Of a stretch of 12,803 nucleotides of DNA, positions 6,047-12,803 are shown piece after piece (the stretch's first letter is position 1; each line of letters opens with the position of its first letter). Source of the stretch: CAZRIE01 sp964600075. Its GTDB lineage: Bacteria > Bacteroidota > Bacteroidia > Flavobacteriales > Flavobacteriaceae. The notes under the pieces were generated by a model that was not told where the DNA came from, ran no database searches, and saw only the letters and a program-made list of their open reading frames with translations. The stretch is taken from assembly GCA_964600075.1 (NCBI GenBank), contig CAZRIE010000119.1:1-12803 (forward strand), read 5' to 3'. The position numbers and the translations under genes were made by a program.

Positions 6047-7043
6047 AGGGATCGTTCTCTAACAAAATTCCACTGCTCTTATGAATCTTGTTATCACTAT
6101 CGATTAAAACTACTTCGTAATCTGCTCCCAATTGATTAATCAAATGTAGTCCGGCATCTTTACCCAAAATAAAGACTGCTGTGGCCAGGGCATCGCAAAA
6201 TTCGGCGTCTTTGGCGAATACGGAAACACTATTGATACCCGTCGATGGATATCCCGTTCTGGGATCGATGATATGGGAATATTTTTTACCATCAAAAACA
6301 ACATGTTTTTCATAATTGCCAGAAGTGGCCACAGAAGATTCTACAATAGGTAACCAAGAAAAAATCTTTTCTTTGCTTAACGGGTTTGCGATACCGATCA
6401 CCCATTTTTCACCATTGGCCTTAGTGCCCCATGTAGTGAGGTCTCCTGCGGCATTAATAATACCTCCTATCACTTGTTTAGAGACCAAAAGCTCCTTGGC
6501 CCTATCCGCAGCATAACCTTTGCCGATTGCTCCAAAAGAAATTTTCATGCCTTTTCTACTCAAAAAGACACTTTGCTCAATCTCGTTCAAGATAATTTTT
6601 TGGTATCCAACCTTAGCGATGGATGCTTCAATTTCTTTTTTAGTAGGTTTAAATTGCATTGACCCATCAAATTTCCAAACCTCCTCCAAAGATGCATACG
6701 AAATATCAAAGGCCCCTTTGGTCAGCACAGAAATCTGTTTGGCGCGTTCGATTAGCATGAAGAGTTCCGAACTCACCTTTACAGGCTTAATTCCGGCATT
6801 TTTATTAATCAATGATGTCTCTGAATCCGGATCCCATGCAGAAATCAACTTTTCTATCCGTGCTATTTCGGCGGAGGCCTCATCAATATTTATATAGCCA
6901 ACGTCTTCGTTCTTGGCTACAACCGTAATGTCGAAACGACTACCCATCAACTCCATGGCCTTGTGTACCGTAACGAAATTTTTGTCTTGCGCGAAACCGC
7001 TCAAGAAAAAAAAGCAAACAAATATGGAAGGCCAAAACCTCAC
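6045..7043 (-). CDS. apbE: FAD:protein FMN transferase (ApbE)
   Basis: ApbE enzymes transfer FMN from FAD to a Ser/Thr of exported or membrane flavoproteins (such as NqrB/C, RnfG or FMN-binding-domain proteins), acting outside the cytoplasm and needing Mg2+. This one has 332 aa with a signal peptide (MRFWPSIFVCFFFLSGFAQ). Family motifs are in order: MGSRFDI (33-39), the flavin-binding SFGAIGKGYAADRA (169-182), NAAGDLTTWG (197-206), SGNYEK (241-246), YSHIIDPRTGYP (255-266) and the metal-site CDALATAVF (283-291; Asp284, Thr288). The start is GTG (7041-7043), and the preceding gene stops inside it (GTGA, 4-base overlap), so translation is coupled. No flavinylation-target gene is visible in the window. 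Terminated by the hairpin at 6001-6046. Confidence 0.95.
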   Translation of the reverse strand: MRFWPSIFVCFFFLSGFAQDKNFVTVHKAMELMGSRFDITVVAKNEDVGYINIDEASAEIARIEKLISAWDPDSETSLINKNAGIKPVKVSSELFMLIERAKQISVLTKGAFDISYASLEEVWKFDGSMQFKPTKKEIEASIAKVGYQKIILNEIEQSVFLSRKGMKISFGAIGKGYAADRAKELLVSKQVIGGIINAAGDLTTWGTKANGEKWVIGIANPLSKEKIFSWLPIVESSVATSGNYEKHVVFDGKKYSHIIDPRTGYPSTGINSVSVFAKDAEFCDALATAVFILGKDAGLHLINQLGADYEVVLIDSDNKIHKSSGILLENDP

Positions 7044-7474
7044 TTTAGAAAAGTGTTTAAATGTGATATATAAGCAGAAGGAGTGCTATTAGCGTACCCT
7101 GTATTGCCCAGAACGTCACCATTTTTGTCCAATACGACGACCAGCGGAAAATGCCCTTGAGAATTATACTTTTCCACCAAAACAGTATTTTGCGCTTTCA
7201 ATGTTTCGGGTAGTTTATTGGCTTTCTTTCTAGGAAAATCTGCCTTATAGAGAATGTAATTTTCTTTCGAAAATTCTTTAAATTCTTCGGATTGCCAAAT
7301 CTTCTTATCTAATTTTATGCAGGGGCCACACCAGTCGGAACCAGCGAATACCAAAATCAAAGGTTTGTCCCCTTTCTTGGCCAGAGCCAATGCCTCCTCA
7401 TAGTTTTCTTGCCAATCTTGGGCAAAAATTACGGTGGTGAACACCAAGCAGAAAAGAAGTACAAAATTTTTCAT
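7040..7474 (-). CDS. Exported thioredoxin-fold protein
   Basis: A periplasmic thioredoxin-like protein, 144 aa from ATG 7472-7474. It has a clear signal peptide (MKNFVLLFCLVFTTVIFAQ) followed by a Thioredoxin_7-type domain: FAGSDWCGPC with active-site Cys49 and Cys52, KKIWQSEEFKEF, and a probable cis-Pro in HFPLVVVLDKNG. An in-frame ATG 33 bases upstream (7505-7507) overlaps the Rieske stop as ATGA and would add MIGIDFAYNIV. The signal-peptide shape favours 7474, the overlap favours 7507. Likely role: thiol-disulfide exchange or reduction of cysteines in an exported partner, perhaps the flavoprotein matured by the downstream ApbE. The WCGPC motif is the classic reductase type. Sandwiched between the Rieske gene and apbE with coupled ends on both sides. 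Confidence 0.9.
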   Translation of the reverse strand: MKNFVLLFCLVFTTVIFAQDWQENYEEALALAKKGDKPLILVFAGSDWCGPCIKLDKKIWQSEEFKEFSKENYILYKADFPRKKANKLPETLKAQNTVLVEKYNSQGHFPLVVVLDKNGDVLGNTGYANSTPSAYISHLNTFLK

Positions 7475-7503
7475 GACGATATTATAGGCAAAATCGATAC
7501 CAA

Positions 7504-7947
7504 TCATTCAAATACACGTAGCGAAGTACCCGAAAGTTCGGTTTTAAATATCTTAAGCATTTTTGCTGGTTTGCTATCAACTTTGTTTTTCGGACTACCG
7601 TCTTGTTCGAAACGAGAACCGTGTACATCACAGTAAAAGATACCACCGTCTTGATCTACGAATCGCACCTCATCATAACCTTGATGACTACAAACTTGGC
7701 TCGCGGCAACAAATTCACCTTCAAGGTTTTTGACGACAACCACTAGATTTTTGAGAATATAGCCCCCATTAGTGGCCAGTTTTGCAGCTTCAGGAGCCTC
7801 AAGATCTATGGTGAAATCAACACCTGTGGGTACCGGTGTATTTCCTCCTTCTTCGTCCTCATCGTTTGAACATGCGTGCAAACATGGAAAAGTGACAGCG
7901 AACGCCGCAGCCGCACCAAGGCCTTTAAGAAACTGTTTTCTTTCCAT
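7504..7947 (-). CDS. Rieske [2Fe-2S] lipoprotein
   Basis: A 147-residue exported Rieske protein. The cluster ligands are in C-S-H-Q-G (Cys86, His88) and C-D-V-H-G-S (Cys106, His109), with the usual Gly after each His. The N-terminus MERKQFLKGLGAAAAF resembles a twin-arginine signal (R-K in place of R-R, then x-F-L-K), which would suit export of a folded Fe-S protein. It is followed by a lipobox L-H-A-C (Cys26) and the acidic run SNDEDEE, similar to surface-export signals described for Bacteroidota lipoproteins. The frame is open 5' to 8016, overlapping purM, but ATG 7945-7947 starts exactly at the signal peptide. It lies 49 bases after purM and overlaps the longer form of the thioredoxin gene. 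Electron partner unknown; there is no oxygenase or bc-type subunit nearby. Confidence 0.9.
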   Translation of the reverse strand: MERKQFLKGLGAAAAFAVTFPCLHACSNDEDEEGGNTPVPTGVDFTIDLEAPEAAKLATNGGYILKNLVVVVKNLEGEFVAASQVCSHQGYDEVRFVDQDGGIFYCDVHGSRFEQDGSPKNKVDSKPAKMLKIFKTELSGTSLRVFE

Positions 7948-7996
7948 AGCATTATAGTTTATTAAGAAAACGTAGTATTCAGGGGAATCGTATACC

Positions 7997-9175
7997 TTAA
8001 TACACAAACTCTCCAAAAGGGCTTTTAATTGTCAATTTTTTTGAAGAATTGGCCTCTACCCTACCCACTATCTGGGCTTCGACATTGAAGCTTTTAGCAA
8101 TTTGAATCAAGTCTTCCGCGATGGAAGCATCTACATAAATTTCTAAACGATGGCCACAATTGAATACTTGGTACATTTCTTTCCACTCTGTACCCGATTG
8201 TTGCTGAATAAGTTCGAACAGCGGTGGAACAGGAAAAAGATTATCTTTTATGACATGAAGGTCTTCGACAAAATGTAGAATTTTGGTCTGGGCTCCACCA
8301 CTACAATGCACCATACCATGAATTTTTTCGGAACTATATTTTTCAAGGATTTTTTTAACAATAGGGGCATAGGTACGTGTAGGCGAGAGCACTAGTTTTC
8401 CAGCATCTAGCGGAGTACTTTCGACCAAATCAGTCAACCTTCTGTTTCCTGAATAGACCAACTCATCGGGTACAGCCGCATCGTAACTCTCAGGATACTT
8501 TTCCGCAAGATATTTCGAAAAAACATCGTGCCTAGCAGAGGTGAGACCGTTACTGCCCATTCCACCATTGTATTCTTTTTCATAGGTTGCTTGTCCAAAA
8601 GATGCCAAACCAACAATGACATCGCCGTCTTTAATTTTTGCATTATCGATCACATCAGATCGCTTTAAGCGTGCCGTTACGGTAGAGTCAACAATAATTG
8701 TTCTCACTAAATCACCCACATCGGCAGTCTCCCCTCCCGTTGAGCGTATGGTGATACCATGCTCCGCCAAATCGGAAATTAGTTCTTCGGTCCCATTAAT
8801 AATTACTGAAATAACTTCTGCGGGAATCAAATTTTTATTTCGACCAATAGTCGATGAGAGCATAATATCTGTGGTTGCACCCACACATATCAAGTCATCG
8901 ATGTTCATGATAAGAGCATCTTGGGCAATACCCTTCCAAACCGAAAGATCTCCGGTCTCTTTCCAATACATATAGGCCAATGAAGACTTTGTGCCCGCAC
9001 CATCGGCGTGCATGATCAGGCAATAGTCCGTGTCGTTCGTCAGATAATCAGGAACTATCTTGCAAAATGCCTTCGGAAATAATCCCTTGTCTATGTTCTT
9101 AATGGCATTGTGCACATCTTCCTTTGATGCAGAAACTCCTCTTTGGCTATATCTTTCGCTGGCTGACGAACTCAT
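7997..9175 (-). CDS. purM: Phosphoribosylformylglycinamidine cyclo-ligase (AIR synthase)
   Basis: Converts FGAM to AIR with ATP in de novo purine synthesis (cytoplasm, homodimer). 392 aa, longer than the roughly 345 aa of E. coli PurM and in keeping with the Bacteroidota form. Visible motifs: N-terminal YSQRGVSASKED (9-20), nucleotide-binding MHADGAGTKS (55-64), IAQDALIMNIDDLICVGA (83-100), STGGETADV (145-153), GLASFGQATYEKEYNGGMGS-type glycine-rich loop after about residue 190, and HCSGGAQTKI in the C-terminal domain. ATG 9173-9175 is the start. A -7 element (TATTTTTG) lies about 17 bases upstream. The Rieske gene follows by 49 bases with no terminator, so the redox unit may be read through from purM. 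Confidence 0.97.
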   Translation of the reverse strand: MSSSASERYSQRGVSASKEDVHNAIKNIDKGLFPKAFCKIVPDYLTNDTDYCLIMHADGAGTKSSLAYMYWKETGDLSVWKGIAQDALIMNIDDLICVGATTDIMLSSTIGRNKNLIPAEVISVIINGTEELISDLAEHGITIRSTGGETADVGDLVRTIIVDSTVTARLKRSDVIDNAKIKDGDVIVGLASFGQATYEKEYNGGMGSNGLTSARHDVFSKYLAEKYPESYDAAVPDELVYSGNRRLTDLVESTPLDAGKLVLSPTRTYAPIVKKILEKYSSEKIHGMVHCSGGAQTKILHFVEDLHVIKDNLFPVPPLFELIQQQSGTEWKEMYQVFNCGHRLEIYVDASIAEDLIQIAKSFNVEAQIVGRVEANSSKKLTIKSPFGEFVY

Positions 9176-9191
9176 TTTTGTCTATTTGTGG

Positions 9192-9217
9192 CAAAAATAA
9201 GATATTCACTTCACAAA
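9192..9217 (-). promoter_or_regulatory. Promoter of purM
   Basis: On the minus strand TATTTTTG (9199 to 9192) matches TAnnTTTG exactly, with TTTG (9217 to 9214) fourteen bases upstream, shorter than the usual spacing for a -33 element. It would give a very short leader before ATG 9175. Confidence 0.45.
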
Positions 9218-9258
9218 GTTCGCCTGACCAAATAAACTTTCTTGAACTTCTATTGTTA

Positions 9259-10092
9259 TTAAAACTTGGTGTATAGACCCGCCCCAATAACCGCTCTTTT
9301 CGGAACGTTATTTCCTGAAATTGCCGAAGTATAGTTCGCCAGCACCCCAAATTTTTGGGTAATCTCAACGATGGCCTTCACTCCATAAGCCACGTATTCT
9401 TGATCGTTAACATAAAGACCTGTGAGCAAATTGCTTGCCGGAAGCAGAACATCACCATTTTCAAAGGAGGTTGATACATCTAAAAAAGCTATTAACCAAA
9501 GTGGTTTAAGAGGTTTGGCTCCTACTTCCGCACCAAATTTAAAGTTCGAACTGTAGCCATTGAACCGTATATCAACTCCCGTAGTACCTTGCACAAAAAA
9601 ACGACCGAAGCTCCTCCCGATATTTAGTTTTGGCGCTAAAGTCCACGTGTCATATCCACTACGCAAACCAAGTTCCGGATAAAACGTACCCGTATTCGCC
9701 TCTATATTGAACTGCCCTGAAATCACCCACTTCTTATTGTAAAGTTGATGTTTGACACCAAACGCCAAATTACCGAATGCTGTTTTTGAACCTTCTGCCG
9801 TTATAGGTGTAGCTCCCTCTATTACTACATCACCGCTTTTAATCATTTTAATAGGAAGACTCATAACCAGGGTGGTTTTTTCAGAAAGCCCGTATTCACC
9901 GAATAACTGTAACGTATTATCTGTTATTTCGCGCTCCGTTCTATAATCTGGAGAACCAAAGATATTAGTATAGCCACCTATATTATAATAAGACAATTGT
10001 ACATATGCTTCGTTTTTTGATTTGGTCCATGCACCTTGAGAAAAAAGGGTAATTGTAAACAAAATGAAAGGAAGGAAAAGTAATTTTTTCAT
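9259..10092 (-). CDS. Outer-membrane beta-barrel protein of unknown function
   Basis: 277 aa from ATG 10090-10092. A signal peptide (MKKLLFLPFILFTITLFSQ) is followed by GAWTKSKNEAYVQLSYYNIGGY and many alternating aromatic/polar strands separated by turns (for example GEYGLSEKTTLVMSLP, FGVKHQLYNKKWVISGQFN, FGAEVGAKPLKPLWLIAFLD), ending in ...GAGLYTKF with a C-terminal Phe, as in BAM-inserted barrels. It looks like a 10-12 strand barrel of the transporter/phenol-degradation MetA-like type, but no substrate can be assigned. The frame extends 5' to 10200 without a better start; the signal peptide fixes ATG 10092. It sits between purM and glnN on the same strand, with its own 200-base upstream region. 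Confidence 0.8.
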   Translation of the reverse strand: MKKLLFLPFILFTITLFSQGAWTKSKNEAYVQLSYYNIGGYTNIFGSPDYRTEREITDNTLQLFGEYGLSEKTTLVMSLPIKMIKSGDVVIEGATPITAEGSKTAFGNLAFGVKHQLYNKKWVISGQFNIEANTGTFYPELGLRSGYDTWTLAPKLNIGRSFGRFFVQGTTGVDIRFNGYSSNFKFGAEVGAKPLKPLWLIAFLDVSTSFENGDVLLPASNLLTGLYVNDQEYVAYGVKAIVEITQKFGVLANYTSAISGNNVPKRAVIGAGLYTKF

Positions 10093-10166
10093 AATACTGC
10101 GTATTGTGTTAATTTGAAAATTTTTACCATTAGTATGCACTATTCCCCCAAACCTTACAATATTGT

Positions 10167-10190
10167 GTCGATTTTGCATATAGTTTCGAC
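10167..10190. promoter_or_regulatory. Inverted repeat upstream of the barrel gene
   Basis: GTCGA (10167-10171) and TCGAC (10186-10190) form a perfect 5-bp dyad with a 14-base spacer, about 75-100 bases before the barrel gene's start. It could be an operator half-site pair. No exact TAnnTTTG was found here (TAAAATTTG and TAAGGTTTG have one extra base). Confidence 0.25.
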
Positions 10191-10243
10191 TTATAACCAA
10201 ATTTTAAGGTCTACCACCATGAAATTGAAATACGGGCTAAGGG

Positions 10244-10260
10244 CTCTCTTTTTTAGAGAG
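10244..10260. terminator. Hairpin downstream of glnN
   Basis: CTCTCT (10244-10249) and AGAGAG (10255-10260) form a 6-bp stem with a 5-base loop, 34 bases past the glnN stop. No T-run follows on the minus strand, so termination would be weak; it may be an RNA 3'-end structure. Confidence 0.35.
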
Positions 10261-10293
10261 AAGTGTCAAGGAAAGTTCTGCAGATGTAAGCTT

Positions 10294-12480
10294 TTATCTC
10301 GTAAACAAAAGCTCACGATACTTTGTTAGGGGCCATAATCTATCGTCGATCAGCTTTTCCAATTTATCACAATACACACGTATATCATCAAAATAGGGCT
10401 TTACATTATCACAGTAGGCAAATGCTTTTTTGTGGGTATCAGTGAGTTTGTTGGCACGTCTTCGAGCATCGGTCATCGCATCGGTCTTTTTCTTAAGCTC
10501 AGTAACATGTTCCCCGATTAGTTCTATGATGCCAGAAGTACCGTCTGAAAGCCCCTTATGAGCTACACCGTAAATTTCTTTCAAGCCTAAAACATTTTTA
10601 ATCAACATACTTTGATATTCAACGGCTGTAGGAATGATGTGACCGTAAACCAATTCGTCTAACACCCTACCTTCTATCTGAACATGTAGAATATAGGCCT
10701 CTAATTCCACTTCTTGACGGGCCCTTATTTCGGTTTCGCTTAGTACGCCCATCGTCTTAAAAAGCGCGATAGTATCTTTCGAAGTCAACACTTGTAGTGC
10801 TTGGGGCGTATTCTTGTTGTTACTCAACTTTCTTCTTTTGGCCTCTTTTTCCCATGCCTCGCTGTAGCCATCACCATCAAACCTGATTCTTTTGGAAGTC
10901 TTTATATATTCCCGTAATACATTGAATATGGCTTCATCTTTTTTCAGGCTCTTTTTATCGATAAGGGCATCAACCTCTTTTTTAAAGTCGCGCAGTTGTT
11001 TGGCTACTATAGTGTTCAATATGGTCATAGGTTTGGCGCAATTGGTCTTGGCCCCTACCCCGCGCATCTCAAATTTATTTCCTGTAAAAGCAAATGGTGA
11101 GGTACGGTTACGATCCGTATTGTCCAATAAAATTTCAGGAATCTTACCTACCACGTTCAATTTGAGCTCCGTCTTTTCCTCGGGGGAAAGCTTTCCTTTT
11201 GAAACACCCTCCAATTCATCAAGAACATTGCTCAGTTGTTTCCCGATAAAAATGGAAAATATAGCAGGAGGTGCTTCATTAGCTCCCAACCGATGGTCAT
11301 TGCTTGCCGACGCAATAGAAGAACGCAACAGCTCTTCATACGTATCTACTGCTTTAATAGTATTGATGAAAAAGGTCAAAAACTGCAAGTTCTTCATAGG
11401 TGTGGAACCTGGACTGAGCAAGTTCACTTCGGTATCGGTTGTCAATGACCAATTGTTATGCTTACCGGAACCATTAATGCCGGCAAATGGTTTTTCGTGA
11501 AAAAGCACCTTAAAATGATGCCGACTGGCGATTTTATCCATAACATCCATCAGCAGTAAATTATGATCTACGGCTAAATTGGCTTCCTCGAAAACCGGGG
11601 CCAACTCAAATTGGTTCGGTGCCACCTCATTATGTCTAGTTTTTACGGGAATGCCCAAACGAATACATTCCTTCTCCAAATCTTTCATAAAAGCTATTGC
11701 CCTTAGCGGGATAACTCCAAAATAATGATCCTCCAATTGTTGGCCTTTGGCAGCGGCATTACCCACCAAAGTGCGCCCGGTCATACTAATATCTGTACGC
11801 GAATTCGCAAGGGCACTGTCTATTAAAAAATACTCTTGCTCCCACCCTAACGTGGCATTCACCTTAGCTACGCTCTTATCAAAATACTTTGCCACAGCGG
11901 TCGCTGCTTCGTCTATAGCGTGAAGTGCCCTTAAAAGCGGGGCCTTATTGTCTAAAGCTTCACCAGTATATGATACGAAAATAGTGGGAATACAAAGGGT
12001 CGTGTCATAAACAAAGGCCGGGCTGGTTGGGTCCCATGCCGTATAGCCACGTGCTTCAAAGGTATTTCGAATACCCCCGCTCGGAAAACTTGATGCATCG
12101 GGCTCTTGTTGAACCAATTGCCCACCACCAAATTTTTCCAACGCCTGGCCATTTGGCAATAAGTCGAAAAAAGCATCGTGCTTTTCAGCCGTAGTACCTG
12201 TCAAAGGCTGAAACCAATGTGTGTAATGCGTGGCTCCCATCGATATGGCCCAAGCTTTCATAGCTTCTGCTACTTGATCCGCGATTTTGCGATTTATCTT
12301 AGAACCTGAAAATATGGCATCGCGAACGCTTGCCAAAGCATCTTTGGTCAAGTATTGTAACATGCGCTCTTCGTTAAAAACGTGGGTCGCAAAAAGTTTG
12401 GAACGTCGTCCTTTTTCCTCCACCGTGATCGGCTCTCTCTTTTGGCTCTCGAAAAGCGCATCGAATCGTTGTCTCGACAT
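10294..12480 (-). CDS. glnN: Glutamine synthetase type III
   Basis: Forms glutamine from glutamate, ammonia and ATP in the cytoplasm; GSIII enzymes are large dodecamers (double hexameric rings) first described in Bacteroides. Length 728 aa matches that family (about 729), against about 470 for GSI. Motifs: GSIII N-terminal HWFQPLTGTTAEKHD (88-102), catalytic-core GWEQEYFLID (212-221), NEVAPNQFELAP (284-295), GSGKHNNWSL (337-346, the metal/ammonia-site His region), NDHRLGANEAPP (394-405) and FAFTGNKFEMR in the glutamate-binding C-terminal part of the core. The rest is the GSIII-specific helical C-terminal domain. ATG 12478-12480 is a clear start. It is divergent from a GSII gene, so the two glutamine synthetases share an intergenic region. 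Not adenylylated like GSI as far as the family is known. Confidence 0.97.
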   Translation of the reverse strand: MSRQRFDALFESQKREPITVEEKGRRSKLFATHVFNEERMLQYLTKDALASVRDAIFSGSKINRKIADQVAEAMKAWAISMGATHYTHWFQPLTGTTAEKHDAFFDLLPNGQALEKFGGGQLVQQEPDASSFPSGGIRNTFEARGYTAWDPTSPAFVYDTTLCIPTIFVSYTGEALDNKAPLLRALHAIDEAATAVAKYFDKSVAKVNATLGWEQEYFLIDSALANSRTDISMTGRTLVGNAAAKGQQLEDHYFGVIPLRAIAFMKDLEKECIRLGIPVKTRHNEVAPNQFELAPVFEEANLAVDHNLLLMDVMDKIASRHHFKVLFHEKPFAGINGSGKHNNWSLTTDTEVNLLSPGSTPMKNLQFLTFFINTIKAVDTYEELLRSSIASASNDHRLGANEAPPAIFSIFIGKQLSNVLDELEGVSKGKLSPEEKTELKLNVVGKIPEILLDNTDRNRTSPFAFTGNKFEMRGVGAKTNCAKPMTILNTIVAKQLRDFKKEVDALIDKKSLKKDEAIFNVLREYIKTSKRIRFDGDGYSEAWEKEAKRRKLSNNKNTPQALQVLTSKDTIALFKTMGVLSETEIRARQEVELEAYILHVQIEGRVLDELVYGHIIPTAVEYQSMLIKNVLGLKEIYGVAHKGLSDGTSGIIELIGEHVTELKKKTDAMTDARRRANKLTDTHKKAFAYCDNVKPYFDDIRVYCDKLEKLIDDRLWPLTKYRELLFTR

Positions 12481-12561
12481 CTGGTATTTATTATTTAGTG
12501 GCTAAAATAATGATTATGAATTTAATAATTATAACGGCTTAAAATTAATTTCTGACAAAAT

Positions 12562-12620
12562 ACCCCTTCTTATGCAGGGGGTTTCTAAATTATATGCATT
12601 TTTTACATATTTACCCCCCC
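12562..12620. promoter_or_regulatory. Competing hairpins between the two glutamine synthetase genes
   Basis: The central GGGGGT (12577-12582) can pair with the upstream ACCCC (12562-12566) in a short hairpin, or with the downstream ACCCCC (12613-12618) in a larger one that nests ATATG/CATAT (12592-12596 with 12606-12610). These pairings exclude each other. The G/C tracts stand out in otherwise very AT-rich DNA. They lie upstream of the GSII promoter and in the possible leader of glnN, so they could be operators or a leader structure. Confidence 0.4.
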
Positions 12621-12648
12621 AAAAATTAGATTTTTTAAACAAAAAACA

Positions 12649-12656
12649 TATTTTTG
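12649..12656 (+). promoter_or_regulatory. -7 promoter element of the GSII gene
   Basis: TATTTTTG is an exact TAnnTTTG match 35 bases before the ATG. No TTG is found at the proper -33 distance, where the DNA is an A/T tract; activation by a bound regulator would fit. Confidence 0.5.
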
Positions 12657-12691
12657 CTTGTTTTTAAAATTTAAATTTAACTCCCTATATT

Positions 12692-12803
12692 ATGAGCAAA
12701 TCAAAATTAGAATACATCTGGTTAGACGGTCATGAACCTACTCAGAACATGAGAAGTAAAACCAAAGTTGAAAACGACTTTAGTGGAAAATTAGAGGACT
12801 GCC
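12692..12803 (+). CDS. Glutamine synthetase, GSII (eukaryotic-type), N-terminal part
   Basis: Only the first 37 residues are inside the window (MSKSKLEYIWLDGHEPTQNM..., then KLEDC); the gene runs off the right edge, so the end given is the window edge. The sequence matches the start of the short glutamine synthetases of Flavobacteriia, in which the beta-grasp domain begins LEYIWLDG, continues through QNMRSKTKV and leads into the strongly conserved W-x-F-D-G-S segment, not yet reached here. From memory these proteins have about 340 residues and belong to the GSII class. The partner glnN (GSIII) is divergent 211 bases away. The ATG at 12692 lies 35 bases after the -7 element. Confidence 0.85.
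   Translation, partial: MSKSKLEYIWLDGHEPTQNMRSKTKVENDFSGKLEDC

Noticed and set aside
7948..8016. Longer N-terminus for the Rieske protein
   Set aside because: It overlaps the end of purM and places 23 non-signal-like residues before an obvious export signal at ATG 7947.
10093..10200. Longer N-terminus for the outer-membrane protein
   Set aside because: The first 36 residues would precede a textbook signal peptide; the segment is upstream regulatory DNA.
10892..11500. 202-codon open frame on the plus strand
   Set aside because: It runs antisense through the conserved core of glnN, which has intact catalytic motifs; its composition is that of a shadow frame.
1..12803. Transposase, integrase or phage genes, tRNA or rRNA genes
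   Set aside because: None of the intact proteins has such motifs, and no cloverleaf or rRNA-like conserved sequence was seen; the pseudogenes show point decay rather than insertion.

Overview
The window looks like a chromosomal segment of a member of the Bacteroidota, most likely a (marine) Flavobacteriaceae. The reasons are: a type III glutamine synthetase of 728 residues next to a eukaryotic-type (GSII) one; Bacteroidota-type -7 promoter elements (TAnnTTTG) in front of several genes; almost no Shine-Dalgarno sequences; a long (392 aa) PurM; a DUF5995 protein; and an AT-rich, compact layout. The assignment rests on gene content and memory of these families, not on a database search.

Layout. 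Positions 1-815 hold no intact gene: a rho-independent terminator at the left edge, an unassigned stretch with protein-like but interrupted frames, and on the minus strand a decayed gene for a small secreted protein (FDFWIG motif) with a lost start, an in-frame stop and two frameshifts. An alpha/beta hydrolase (minus) follows, then about 360 bases without a gene, then a small helical protein (plus) whose stop codon abuts that of pyrF (minus). A perfect hairpin covers both stops. prfA and pyrF form a minus-strand pair. Divergent from prfA is a plus-strand two-gene unit: a roughly 107-residue three-helix membrane protein and a short ABC ATPase, overlapping by 4 bases. They converge on a DUF5995 protein (minus).

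From 6001 to 9175, on the minus strand, purM is followed by a tightly coupled three-gene redox unit: a Rieske [2Fe-2S] lipoprotein, an exported thioredoxin-fold protein and an ApbE flavin transferase. It closes with a strong terminator. Further right are a beta-barrel outer-membrane protein (minus), GSIII glnN (minus) and, divergently across a 211-base intergenic region with competing G/C-tract hairpins, the start of a GSII glutamine synthetase cut by the window edge.

How it fits together. Housekeeping functions (purine and pyrimidine synthesis, translation termination, ammonia assimilation) frame two accessory blocks lying between purM and prfA. The most interesting is the Rieske/thioredoxin/ApbE unit, which reads as an extracytoplasmic electron-transfer or flavoprotein-maturation module without a visible flavoprotein client. 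The minimal ABC pair is the second candidate for undescribed biology. Unusually, five genes here have no in-frame ATG at their 5' end and appear to start at TTG.
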